Shown: positions 1 to 8,303 of the stretch, in pieces | Numbering within the stretch: the first letter of the stretch is position 1 | How the letters are laid out: each line of letters opens with the position of its first letter | From: Euzebya tangerina | Lineage (GTDB): Bacteria > Actinomycetota > Nitriliruptoria > Euzebyales > Euzebyaceae | Length of the DNA stretch: 64,000 nucleotides | Reading direction: 5' to 3' | NCBI RefSeq assembly: GCF_003074135.1 | Contig: NZ_PPDK01000001.1 | Location: 1,116,001-1,180,000 of the forward strand | The notes under the pieces: model-generated | The model's database searches: none | Told to the model about the DNA's origin: nothing | Seen by the model: only the letters and a program-made list of their open reading frames with translations | Position numbers and translations under genes: made by a program

Positions 1-1216
1 TCAGCATGAACTCGTCCCCGCCCCACCGGCCCACGATGTCACCGGCACGGGTGAGGCGTTGCAGGCCCGTGGCCACGGCACGGATGACCTCATCACCCAC
101 GTCGTGACCGAGTTGGTCGTTGATCGGCTTGAAGTCGTCGATGTCGATGAAGAGGACGGCCACGCCGGCGCCATCGGCAGCGGCGGCCGCCACCGCCTCG
201 GCCAGCGAGGCCTCGAGCTGTCGTCGGTTCGCGATGCCGGTGAGACCGTCGTGCATCGCCAACTGCCGGTAGGCCTCACGCTCCTGCAGGAGGGCTGACT
301 CCAGCTCACGACGTCGCACCAGGTCGGCGATCAGTCGGCCGAGTACGGTGGTCATCTCGACACTGGTCGCGTCGAAGGCGTCACGGTCATCGAAGTTGTC
401 GAGGCTGAGGAAGGCCCGCGGCTCACCGCCGATGAACACCGGCGACGAGACGTTCGACTCGATCTCTCGGATCCGACCGACCTCGATCATCCAGGTCTCC
501 TGATCGGGCGGGAGGGGCATCTCCGAGACCGATCGGTTGATCGCAGCTTCGGGCGTGTCGACGTCACGGAACATCATGTTCTCGTAGAGGCAGCGCTGCT
601 GGAGTCCCGCGAGGTCGAAGCCGCGGGCTGCCACGAAGTGGTACTCGTCGGTCCCCTCCTTGTTGAGCAGGATGCTGCCCGCCTGGGCGCCCGGAACGAC
701 GGCGACGGCACGGTCGATCAGCGCGTCGAAGAAGGCGTCGTCATCGATCAGCGAGTGGGAGAGTTCGCTCAGCTCCAGCAGCGCCGTCCGGAAGGCCCGC
801 TGCTGGGGGTACGTCGCGCCGGAGGCTGACTCCGCCGGGTCCGTGAGTTGGACCACGACGGTCCCGTCCGGGACGCGGCCGGCATGCATGGTCGCGACAT
901 CGGTCACACCGGGCCACAGCGCAACGTCACGACGGCGGATCGTGGGTGCTGTGGCGTGAACGGCGTCCCCCAGCGCCGCTTGCACGACGACCCGTGAGTC
1001 GGCGTTGACCAGGTCCGAGAACCGTTGCCCCTCGAGGCTTCCGGCGCTGTCGCCGAGGATGTCCTCGGCCGCGATGTTCGCGGTCAGGATCAGACCCTCC
1101 GCATCCAGGACCACTCCGGCGACGGGCGCATGGTGAAAGGCCAACGCGAGCCCAGCATCCTGGGCACGAGGTCGAACCGGGTCGATCGTGCTGGCCATCA
1201 CCTCGGTGATCGGCAC
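1..1216 (-). CDS. GGDEF diguanylate cyclase with PAS-like and GAF-like sensor domains (C-terminus cut by window edge)
   Basis: Reading leftward, the frame gives at least 405 residues and runs off the left edge. The C-terminal part seen here is a GGDEF domain: a DGLTGIANRR entry motif, an FIDIDDFKPINDQLGH stretch and the signature GGDEF inside GRWGGDEFML. This predicts synthesis of cyclic di-GMP from two GTP. The first ~110 residues look like a PAS domain (FHHAPVAGVVLDAEG...), followed by a GAF-like region (about 150-300) and a short helical linker. No membrane segment is visible, so a cytoplasmic sensor is likely. An in-frame stop at 1238-1240 limits the start to GTG 1216, GTG 1201 or ATG 1198; none has a clear ribosome site. 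It lies 32 bases downstream of the NAD kinase and is probably cotranscribed with it. Family call strong, ligand unknown. Confidence 0.85.
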   Translation of the reverse strand, partial: MPITEVMASTIDPVRPRAQDAGLALAFHHAPVAGVVLDAEGLILTANIAAEDILGDSAGSLEGQRFSDLVNADSRVVVQAALGDAVHATAPTIRRRDVALWPGVTDVATMHAGRVPDGTVVVQLTDPAESASGATYPQQRAFRTALLELSELSHSLIDDDAFFDALIDRAVAVVPGAQAGSILLNKEGTDEYHFVAARGFDLAGLQQRCLYENMMFRDVDTPEAAINRSVSEMPLPPDQETWMIEVGRIREIESNVSSPVFIGGEPRAFLSLDNFDDRDAFDATSVEMTTVLGRLIADLVRRRELESALLQEREAYRQLAMHDGLTGIANRRQLEASLAEAVAAAAADGAGVAVLFIDIDDFKPINDQLGHDVGDEVIRAVATGLQRLTRAGDIVGRWGGDEFML

Positions 1217-1248
1217 GCCCCGGACCGAGGTTGAGCGTTACTGGCGGA

Positions 1249-2031
1249 TCAGCCGAAGCTGAACTGCTCGGTGAGGATGCGCTCCTCGAGGTTGTGGTCG
1301 GCGTCGAACAGCATCCGGACCTCGGCCTCGGGGTCCTCGGCGATCTCCACGCTGATCACGTTGCGGGCTTCGTTGTGGTCGGCCACGGCGCTCACCGGTC
1401 GCTTCCACCGCTCGATCACCTCGACACGGATGTGGGCGGCGGCAGGCAACAGGGCGCCGCGCCAGCGTCGCGGGCGGAACGGACTGATCGGGGTCAGGGC
1501 CAGCATCGGCGAGCCGATCGGGATGATCGGACCGTTGGCCGACAGGTTGTAGGCCGTCGACCCGGCAGCCGTCGCGACGATGATCCCGTCGCAGATGAGC
1601 TCATCCATCCGCTCGCGGCCGTTGATCAGGATGCGAAGCTTCGCCGCCTGGCGCTCCTGCCGCAGCATCGAGACCTCGTTGAACGCGACGGCCTCCAAGC
1701 GGGCCCCGCCCTCGGACTCAGCCGTCATCTTCAGGGGTCGCAGGGGCTGCAGATGAGCCTGCGCGACACGCTCGGGCAGCGAATCCGCGTCGTAGGCGTT
1801 CATCAGGAAGCCGATCGTGCCCCGGTTCATCCCGAACATCGGTGTGCCCAGGCCCATGTAGCGGTGCATGGACTCGAGCATGAACCCGTCCCCACCCAGC
1901 GGGATGATCACATCGGCCTCGTCCGGGTCGTGATTGCCGTATCGATCCGTCAGCTGACGACGGGCGGTCTGCGCCGACGAGCTGCTGGAGGCGACGAAGG
2001 CAAACCGGGCTGGGGCAGGGGCTGGGGGCAC
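1249..2031 (-). CDS. nadK: NAD kinase, alphaproteobacterial-type
   Basis: The 260-residue product should phosphorylate NAD to NADP in the cytoplasm. It has the GGDG nucleotide-binding motif ([11 protein letters not shown]), a YGMNRG-like loop ([13 protein letters not shown]), the NE/S motif (FNEVSMLRQ) and the conserved [13 protein letters not shown] segment. The segment around [15 protein letters not shown] and the ending DERILTEQF-like ([12 protein letters not shown]) recall the short NAD kinases of Rhizobiales and Rhodobacterales rather than the longer actinobacterial PpnK enzymes; this is from memory of the families. The start was placed at GTG 2031 because homology begins just after it (RFAFVASSS); the open frame extends upstream to 2157 without recognisable sequence. 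It is followed by the GGDEF gene on the same strand. Confidence 0.85.
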   Translation of the reverse strand: MPPAPAPARFAFVASSSSSAQTARRQLTDRYGNHDPDEADVIIPLGGDGFMLESMHRYMGLGTPMFGMNRGTIGFLMNAYDADSLPERVAQAHLQPLRPLKMTAESEGGARLEAVAFNEVSMLRQERQAAKLRILINGRERMDELICDGIIVATAAGSTAYNLSANGPIIPIGSPMLALTPISPFRPRRWRGALLPAAAHIRVEVIERWKRPVSAVADHNEARNVISVEIAEDPEAEVRMLFDADHNLEERILTEQFSFG

Positions 2032-2171
2032 GCGTCCAGCCTGCCAGACCCGGGCCAACCAGGTCAGTTGAGTTGGCCTCGTTGTCGGTGGCTGGGTGCC
2101 ACTTCGACTACATTGCGTTTGGCGCGGACGGCTGCCGGGGTCCGGGTGTCGACACAAGCAGGTGAGCGGGC

Positions 2172-2468
2172 GTGGAGAACAACACCATCAAGGACATCGT
2201 GGCCGCAGCCCTCGGTGTCCTGGCGCTGGCTCTGGGGGTCGGTGCCATCCGGGGGGTGCTCGTTCCCGTCGACGGCGTCCAGCCCAGCAACCTGCCGTTT
2301 ATGGCCGTGACCGGCCTCATCAGCGGCGTCGCCGGCCTCTACATCGGGCCCATGCGCGGCCGGTTCGGGCGCCAGGTCGCCGTCATCGGGACCGGGGTTG
2401 CCCTGATCGGCATCGCGGTGTTCGGTGGCTCGATCGCCCTCGAATTGATCCTCGAGGCTGGGAGCTAG
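2172..2468 (+). CDS. small membrane protein, unknown function
   Basis: A 98-residue protein, GTG start preceded by an AGGTGAG ribosome-site-like stretch. Three hydrophobic segments are visible (about residues 7-30, 42-60 and 68-92), so it is an integral membrane protein with little soluble part. A positively charged loop ([10 protein letters not shown]) separates the second and third segments. No family was recognised. It is divergent from the NAD kinase and convergent with the CWB2/G8 gene. Confidence 0.6.
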   Translation: MENNTIKDIVAAALGVLALALGVGAIRGVLVPVDGVQPSNLPFMAVTGLISGVAGLYIGPMRGRFGRQVAVIGTGVALIGIAVFGGSIALELILEAGS

Positions 2469-2577
2469 CGCGAGTTCAGCCCCCTGGGCCGTGCTTCTTG
2501 GTCGCTCGCGCCGAGTCGCCGGCCTCCGAGCCGGTGGGATTCTCGGCCGGCTGCGCGAGCTCAGCCCCCTGGGCCGT
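2468..2577. repeat. 25-bp direct repeat at the end of the CWB2/G8 gene
   Basis: Positions 2468-2492 and 2553-2577 match at 24 of 25 bases (core TTCAGCCCCCTGGGCCGT versus CTCAGCCCCCTGGGCCGT), 85 bases apart. The right copy contains the stop codon of the CWB2/G8 gene and the left copy carries an equivalent stop just beyond it, so the end of the gene appears to have been partly duplicated. Confidence 0.7.
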
Positions 2578-5500
2578 CGTTGCCGCAGAACTCCGCCGCA
2601 CACACCTCGATGCGCTGGTAGCGACCGTCTTCCTCGAAGTCGTCCAGGTTGTGCCGCAGCCGGATGACGGAGCCGTCGAAGCTGAAGTTCGCGTCCGCTG
2701 AGATCTCGTGCCACCGGCCCCAGCCGTCGTAGGCGTGCGCCTCAGCGTGCGGCCAGGGGATCTCGAGGTCCACGAAGCCCTCCTCCCGACCGGACAGGAT
2801 GATCTCCAGGTGGCCGCTGTGCGGCGTCGCGGAGGACACCGCATAGGCGCGGTCCATCAGGACGTCGCCCTCCGCTGTCTCGCCAGGATCAGGATCACCG
2901 AACGCTGCGGAGAAGCCATCGCTGCGCGTCAGCGTCGCACCGCTTATCCCGCCGTTCATGTCGACGATCTTCAGCCAGGCCAGCCGGTTCTGCGGCGCGC
3001 AGGCGTGGGCGCCGAACTCCTCCCGCCAGGTGCAGCTCGGCTCGTAGACCAGCGGGTGGTTGCTTGCGAGCACCGCGGGTGCGCCGGAGATCGAGCCGTC
3101 GGCATCCCGGATCGCGGCTGAACGATTGTCCGGGCCGTCCTCGGGGTCGTCCGGTCTGGTGATCTGGAGGCGGTTGGCGTTCAGGAACGACGCACCGGTC
3201 ACCACGGAGATCTCGTTGCGGTCGTTGGCGATGAACTCCATCGCGAGGCCCTGGCGCATCCAGTCCCGCGGGCGCTGCCCGAAGTTGATGAACTGGACGT
3301 CGCTGATCTCGCTGCGCTGGTGGTAGAAGCCGACGCCGGTCAGACGCCACGGCACGTCACCCGAGTCGTTCAGGGTGCTGCCGACGACCGTCGAGTCGCG
3401 CAGGGCCGCACGCAGGCCGAGGAAGCCGATCCCGTTGCCCGACAGCATGGTGTCGTGCAGTTCGGTGCCTTCGATCCACGCGCCGAAGCTCCCGTTCTTG
3501 TAGGAGGTGTTGCCCGTCATGATGGCGGGCTCCGGCGGGAAGTAGTCCTCGACGAAGATGCCGACGCCGTTCTTGAAGCCGTCGTCGTCGCTCGAGTGGG
3601 CGACGTTGCCGTCGAAGGTGCCGAAGGGCAGCGAGCGGATGTCGAGCTCGACGCCCTCGCTGTCCCCGGTCGGCGCCTCGGGCAGGTCGTACCAGAAGCC
3701 TGCCGACTCCGAGCCCGCAGCGACGTTCTCAGTGAAGTGGTTGGAGGGGTTGGAGATCCAGTAGGTGGCCGGGGTGAGGTCGGACTCGAGCAGGGCCAGG
3801 CCCTCCTCCGGCGCACGGGTCGTCAGGCCCAGGTTGCAGTGGAAGGTGTTGCCGGTCTCGACCCCGTCCTCGAAGAAGAAGCAGTGGCCGATCGTGTCGT
3901 AGCCGATGGTCTCCTGCAGGTCGACGTGGTGGGTGCCGTGGACCGTCACGCAGCGGTTGAAGCTGTGGTGCACCGCGGCGCCGTGGATGTAGGAGCCGCT
4001 TGCGCTGTCCATCATGTGGAAGTGGATGGGGTAGCGGGCCAGTTCGCCCACCTGACCCAGGCCGGTGAACTCCGCACCGCTGATGCGGCCGACGGAGCCG
4101 TGGAAGATCTGCACGTGACCGCCGCGTTGCTGCTCACGGGCCTCGGGCGTGGACGTGACCACGATGTTGCGCGACAGCGAACCGACCTCGGCGAACTGCT
4201 CGACGGTCTCTCCGCCGACCTGCTCGGCCTGACCCCAGTGGATGTGCTCCAGCGGCCGGTCGAGCGTGACGGTGGTGCCGTCGATGGCGGTGACGATCCG
4301 CTCCTCGGCCTCCTCGAAGTTGAGGCTGGTGGCGGCGATGACGATCCGGTCGCCCACGCTCCAGCCGGGCGCCTCCTCCAGTTGGATCTGGGTGGTTCCG
4401 GCCCCTGCCGTCGCCGCCAGACGGGTCCAGGTGTGGGTCGGCGACTGTCCGTGGATGTCCAGGGTCCCACCTTGGACGGCGATCGGGCCCTCGCCGGCGC
4501 CCAGGATGTCATCGCCGGGCTGGGGATCGAGGATCACGGTGACGTCGCTGGTCAGCGGCGCCTCCTCGGTGCCGAGCGCCAGACGGCCGGTGACCGTGAT
4601 CCACTCGACCTCGATCGTCATGTCGATGTCGTCGGCGACCAGCAACCCGTCGATCTGGATCCCCTCGAGGGCGGGTGGGTCGACGTCGAGGAGGACGGCC
4701 CGGTCGCGTGGGATGGTGACGACGTCGCCGGCTGCCGGGACGGTGCCGCCCCAGGTCGCGGGATCCGACCACGGGGTCGCGGCGCTGATCGGTGGTGCGG
4801 TGTTGCGGGCGGGGACAGCTGGCGGGCGGTCCAGGCTGGCGACGGGTGTGGCGCCGGGGTCGGTCTCCTCGGACTCGGCGCCGGGCAGTTCACCGGTCTC
4901 GACCGTCGCGGCAACGTCCTCGGAGATGACGGCCGTGCCGCCGACCAGGTGGGCGTTGGCGGCCCAACCGCGCTGCCCGTTGATGAAGGTCAAGGTGGCA
5001 GGGGAGTGCTCCATGGATGCTGGGTCGGTCAGCACCAGGACCCCGCCCATCTTGGCGACGGCGGGCCCGGCGACCAGGGCATCCGGCCAGCTGCGTCCCG
5101 ACGCGACCCAGATGCGCGAGGTGTAGCCGAACTCGTCCAGGCCTTCACGGGCAACGGCGACGCCGGTGTCGTAGCGGCCGTCCCCGGCCACGCGATCAAT
5201 CTCCTCGCTGGTCAGCTCGTCGGCTTCGGCGGCGACGTCAGCACTCACGGCTGCCTCGCCACCCACGACGGTGACCTGGGTGATCCCGTTGCGGGTGATG
5301 GCCTCACCGGTGGCGGCCGGGAACGCGTCGACCTCGGTCATCAGGACCGGCATCTGCTCGGTTGCGGCCCACGCGGAGGCCGTCAGCGCATCGGGCCAGC
5401 CGCGGGCGTCGTCGGGGTGCATGCCCTCGACCAGCAGGGCCTGGGTCGTGCCGGACTCGGCCACGACGGCGTCGGCGATCGCGGCGTACGTGGTCCAGGC

Positions 5501-5974
5501 GTCCGTGCCGCGGATGCGCTCCACGGTGACGCCGAGGCCCTCGATCGTGTCCGTGACGGCATCGGAGAGATCGCCGAGGACCACCGCCGTGGTGGGCGCA
5601 AGCCGCTGGATCTCACCCTCCGTGAACTGGTCCATTGCGTCGGTGTTGGACAGCAGAACGGGCGCGTCGAGCACGGCCGCCAGCGGTGCGCCGGCCAGGG
5701 CATCGCCGTAGGCGTCAGCCCGGGCGATCACCACGGTGTCGGCCCCCTCCGGATAGGCCAGAAGCGAGACCTGTGCCGCGGTCTCGGTCCGCGACGCACC
5801 CGCGTGGCGGGTGACGGTCATCGGCTCCTCCTGGGCCTGTACCGGCGGCAGGAGCGTCACGAGCAGCGACACCGCCAGGAACAGGGAGGCGAGCGCACGA
5901 GCGGCGGTCGGCGGGCGGGACAGAGCGATCGCAGAAGTCACGGAGTGTGATGTCGGCAGGTACACGTAGAACAT
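2561..5974 (-). CDS. secreted cell-wall-binding (CWB2) protein with G8 domain and beta-helix
   Basis: About 1137 residues. A long signal peptide (hydrophobic LFLAVSLLVTLLPP, then AQA-type end near residue 48) is followed by three CWB2 repeats (about 50-370), recognised by ITR-like openings, the ARADAYGDALAGAPLA motif and VVLGDLSDAV/VVGGEAAVS segments; CWB2 triplets attach proteins to cell-wall polymers. Next comes a G8 domain (about 390-510: TPWSDPATWGG, AGDVVTIPRD), then a right-handed parallel beta-helix with many His/Asn turns (HFHMMDSASG, HHSFNRCVTVHGTHH), as in the CEMIP/TMEM2 and fibrocystin-like family. A polysaccharide-binding or -cleaving surface role is an inference. ATG 5974 was preferred because GGAAG lies 6-10 bases upstream; ATG 5992 is also in frame. 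Confidence 0.85.
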   Translation of the reverse strand: MFYVYLPTSHSVTSAIALSRPPTAARALASLFLAVSLLVTLLPPVQAQEEPMTVTRHAGASRTETAAQVSLLAYPEGADTVVIARADAYGDALAGAPLAAVLDAPVLLSNTDAMDQFTEGEIQRLAPTTAVVLGDLSDAVTDTIEGLGVTVERIRGTDAWTTYAAIADAVVAESGTTQALLVEGMHPDDARGWPDALTASAWAATEQMPVLMTEVDAFPAATGEAITRNGITQVTVVGGEAAVSADVAAEADELTSEEIDRVAGDGRYDTGVAVAREGLDEFGYTSRIWVASGRSWPDALVAGPAVAKMGGVLVLTDPASMEHSPATLTFINGQRGWAANAHLVGGTAVISEDVAATVETGELPGAESEETDPGATPVASLDRPPAVPARNTAPPISAATPWSDPATWGGTVPAAGDVVTIPRDRAVLLDVDPPALEGIQIDGLLVADDIDMTIEVEWITVTGRLALGTEEAPLTSDVTVILDPQPGDDILGAGEGPIAVQGGTLDIHGQSPTHTWTRLAATAGAGTTQIQLEEAPGWSVGDRIVIAATSLNFEEAEERIVTAIDGTTVTLDRPLEHIHWGQAEQVGGETVEQFAEVGSLSRNIVVTSTPEAREQQRGGHVQIFHGSVGRISGAEFTGLGQVGELARYPIHFHMMDSASGSYIHGAAVHHSFNRCVTVHGTHHVDLQETIGYDTIGHCFFFEDGVETGNTFHCNLGLTTRAPEEGLALLESDLTPATYWISNPSNHFTENVAAGSESAGFWYDLPEAPTGDSEGVELDIRSLPFGTFDGNVAHSSDDDGFKNGVGIFVEDYFPPEPAIMTGNTSYKNGSFGAWIEGTELHDTMLSGNGIGFLGLRAALRDSTVVGSTLNDSGDVPWRLTGVGFYHQRSEISDVQFINFGQRPRDWMRQGLAMEFIANDRNEISVVTGASFLNANRLQITRPDDPEDGPDNRSAAIRDADGSISGAPAVLASNHPLVYEPSCTWREEFGAHACAPQNRLAWLKIVDMNGGISGATLTRSDGFSAAFGDPDPGETAEGDVLMDRAYAVSSATPHSGHLEIILSGREEGFVDLEIPWPHAEAHAYDGWGRWHEISADANFSFDGSVIRLRHNLDDFEEDGRYQRIEVCAAEFCGNDGPGG

Positions 5975-6029
5975 TGAGTGCTTCCGGCGCATCGGTCAGG
6001 TGTCTGTTCGGACGGGGTACTGTGCGCGC

Positions 6030-6317
6030 ATGGTTCTCGAGGTTGCGCTGATCGACGTCACGCCGGGTGCACAGGCTGATTTCACTGTCGCCTACCGCGA
6101 AGCCCGTGCGCAGGTGGCGGCGGCGGACGGGGTCGGGCCCATCCGGATGACCCAGGGGGTGGAGACGCCGACGCGCTTCGTGCTGCTCATCGAGTGGCCA
6201 TCCGTCGAGGCCCACCAGGCGTTCCGGGACAGCGAGGCCTTCGCTGAGTGGCGGCGGCTGATCGGTCCGTTCTTCGCCGGGCCACCACACGTCGAGCACT
6301 TCGTCGACGTCGAGTAG
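6030..6317 (+). CDS. ABM-superfamily (antibiotic biosynthesis monooxygenase-like) protein
   Basis: A 95-residue dimeric alpha/beta ferredoxin-like protein of the ABM type: an opening beta strand (VLEVALIDV), a helix (FTVAYREARAQVAA), then a strand-helix pattern ending in LLIEWPSVEAHQAFRDSEAFAEWRRLIGPFF. Members degrade small oxidisable molecules or have unknown roles; no substrate can be read from the sequence. ATG 6030 was preferred to an in-frame GTG at 6000 because the domain begins immediately after it. It is divergent from the CWB2/G8 gene. Confidence 0.75.
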   Translation: MVLEVALIDVTPGAQADFTVAYREARAQVAAADGVGPIRMTQGVETPTRFVLLIEWPSVEAHQAFRDSEAFAEWRRLIGPFFAGPPHVEHFVDVE

Positions 6318-6373
6318 ACCGGGGGTGGTTCGACCCACGTCCGCGTTGGGCCCGCGTAGACTCACCAGCCACC

Positions 6374-7291
6374 ATGGAACTCAGTCCCGGACTCGTCGGC
6401 ACCCTGTTGGTGGTCTCGATCCTGCTCTCCGGCGCGGCGTTGATCGCCGGCATCATGGCTGTTCAGGCGCAGCGCAAGGTCACTCGCACCTACGGCCGGT
6501 TCGCCCGTGGGCGACGCGAGGACGTGGTGACGCTGCTCGAGATGCACATGGACGAGGTGAAGCGCCTGCAGCGGCTGGTCCGCTCCCAGCAGGCCTACGC
6601 GCGGCAGTTGCGCGGTGTCCTCAGCCGATCCCTCAGCCGCATCGGGACGGTCCGCTACGACGCCTTCGACGACATGGGCGGACGTCTGAGCTTCTCCATC
6701 GCCCTGCTCGACGAACACGGTGACGGCAGTGTCATCACCGCCATGAACGGTCGGGTCCAGACCCGGACCTACGCCAAGCCGGTCACCGGTGGCTCCTCCA
6801 GCCACAACCTCAGCGAGGAGGAGGTCCAGGCGATCGCCCAGGCCATGGACGGTGGCGCGAGGCGTGCCGCGGAGGTGGCAGCGGCCTTGCCGATTCCCGA
6901 CGAGCACTTGTTGGAGGGCGAGCAGGCTGATGAGGTGCCCGCTGCGGCCGTCGGCGCCCCGCCCGCCCCGGAGCAGGTGGCAGCCGCGTCCGAGGTCGGT
7001 GAGCACGCTGGCCCGCCCCGGCGATCCGCTACGCCCGGGCCGGACGATCCACTCGAGCGGGATGTGCCGGAGGAGGCCGCAGTCGAGCAACCCGCCCTGC
7101 AGGGCGCTGGCCTCACTCCGCGGCGGCGCCAGTCGGTGGTGCCGACCGACTTCAACCCCGCGGACCGCCCACGCCCAGCGGCAGAACCCGCAGCCGGTGA
7201 GCCGCTGCCACCGGCAGACGCGCTGCCGTCGACGGGAATGCCCGCCGATCAGGCAAGCCAGGCTGCTCAGACGGAGCAGGCCGAGGCGTGA
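6374..7291 (+). CDS. DUF4446 membrane-anchored protein
   Basis: A 305-residue protein. One N-terminal membrane segment (about 5-32: GLVGTLLVVSILLSGAALIAGIMA) is followed by a basic helix-rich stretch and the conserved core of the DUF4446 family (GTVRYDAFDDMGGRLSFSIALLDEHGDGSVITAMNGR), usually found near parB or pheA-serS loci. Residues after about 165 form a long Pro/Ala/Glu-rich tail unlike the core family, which is normally about 150-180 residues. Function unknown. The stop overlaps the GTG start of pheA, so the two are cotranscribed. The open frame reaches 6248, but ATG 6374 directly precedes the membrane segment. Confidence 0.8.
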   Translation: MELSPGLVGTLLVVSILLSGAALIAGIMAVQAQRKVTRTYGRFARGRREDVVTLLEMHMDEVKRLQRLVRSQQAYARQLRGVLSRSLSRIGTVRYDAFDDMGGRLSFSIALLDEHGDGSVITAMNGRVQTRTYAKPVTGGSSSHNLSEEEVQAIAQAMDGGARRAAEVAAALPIPDEHLLEGEQADEVPAAAVGAPPAPEQVAAASEVGEHAGPPRRSATPGPDDPLERDVPEEAAVEQPALQGAGLTPRRRQSVVPTDFNPADRPRPAAEPAAGEPLPPADALPSTGMPADQASQAAQTEQAEA

Positions 7292-8214
7292 GGCTGCCGG
7301 ACACGCCCGTGGCCTTCCTGGGTCCGGAGGGCACCTTCACCGCGCTCGCCGCCAGCGCAGCAGCGCCTGACCGCTCCCGTCTGCCGCTGACGACGATCCC
7401 GGACGTGGTGGACGTGGTCCGCAGCGGCGAGGTGCAGATCGGGGTCGTGCCGATCGAGAACTCCATCGAGGGTGCGGTCAATCTGACCCTGGACACGTTG
7501 GCGTTCGGCGACCCCGGGGTGTACATCCGCAGCGAGATCACCGTCCCGATCACGATGAACCTGCTGGCGCGCCCGGGTGTGGAACTGGACACCCTGAAGG
7601 AGGTCCGATCACACGTCATGGCCATCCCGCAGTGTCGGGAGTGGCTCAACACCAACCTGCCGGACATCCACCTGCGAACCACCGCGTCAACTGCTCGTGC
7701 GGCGGAGGAGGCGGCCGAGAGCGACGGCACGATCGCGGCACTCGGCACCACGATGGCGGCCGAGCGCTTCGGGCTCGACGTGCTGGTCCCTGACATCCAC
7801 GACTTCGACGGCAACACCACCCGCTTCGTCTCGCTGGGCAGGCGCATGACCGGCCCGACCGGAGCCGACAAGACCTCGATGGTCATCTTCCTGGGCGAGG
7901 ACCGCCCGGGCCTGCTGATGCAGGTGCTCGACGAGTTCGCCTCTCGCGGCATCAACCTCGTCAAGATCGAGTCACGGCCGACGAAGCAGAAGCTCGGCGA
8001 GTACTGCATGTTCATCGACGCGCACGGGCACATCACCGAGGCGCGGATGGCCGAGGCGCTGCGCTCCGTCCACCGGCACGTCGACGAGGTCAAGATCCTG
8101 GGCAGCTACGCGCGGGCCGACGGCGTGGAGGATGCCAAGGAGTTGGCCGACTCGGAGGACGCCTACGCCGGGGCGGGCCTGTGGTTTCGGCAACTGCTGG
8201 ACCGCATCGAGTAG
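7288..8214 (+). CDS. pheA: prephenate dehydratase
   Basis: A 308-residue enzyme that converts prephenate to phenylpyruvate in phenylalanine synthesis. The PDT domain (about 5-190) opens with FLGPEGTFT and contains PIENSIEGAV and the DNTTRF-like catalytic motif (DGNTTRFVSLG). A C-terminal ACT domain (about 200-275) has the GALL/ESRP regulatory region (RPGLLMQVLDEFASRGINLVKIESRP), predicting feedback inhibition by phenylalanine. No chorismate mutase domain is present. The GTG start overlaps the stop of the DUF4446 gene. Confidence 0.95.
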   Translation: MRLPDTPVAFLGPEGTFTALAASAAAPDRSRLPLTTIPDVVDVVRSGEVQIGVVPIENSIEGAVNLTLDTLAFGDPGVYIRSEITVPITMNLLARPGVELDTLKEVRSHVMAIPQCREWLNTNLPDIHLRTTASTARAAEEAAESDGTIAALGTTMAAERFGLDVLVPDIHDFDGNTTRFVSLGRRMTGPTGADKTSMVIFLGEDRPGLLMQVLDEFASRGINLVKIESRPTKQKLGEYCMFIDAHGHITEARMAEALRSVHRHVDEVKILGSYARADGVEDAKELADSEDAYAGAGLWFRQLLDRIE

Positions 8215-8303
8215 GTCGACGAGGCCGCCGCGGCGCCCAAGAACCACCCGGCCGATCAGACCAGTTGCTCTGACCTGCGGATACGGGCACGATGTAGCCC
8301 TAC

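Noticed and set aside
3320-5950. 876-codon open frame opposite the CWB2/G8 gene
   Set aside because: It is the mirror of a recognised secreted protein; composition (Gly/Asp/Arg-rich, no domains) is that of GC-rich antisense.
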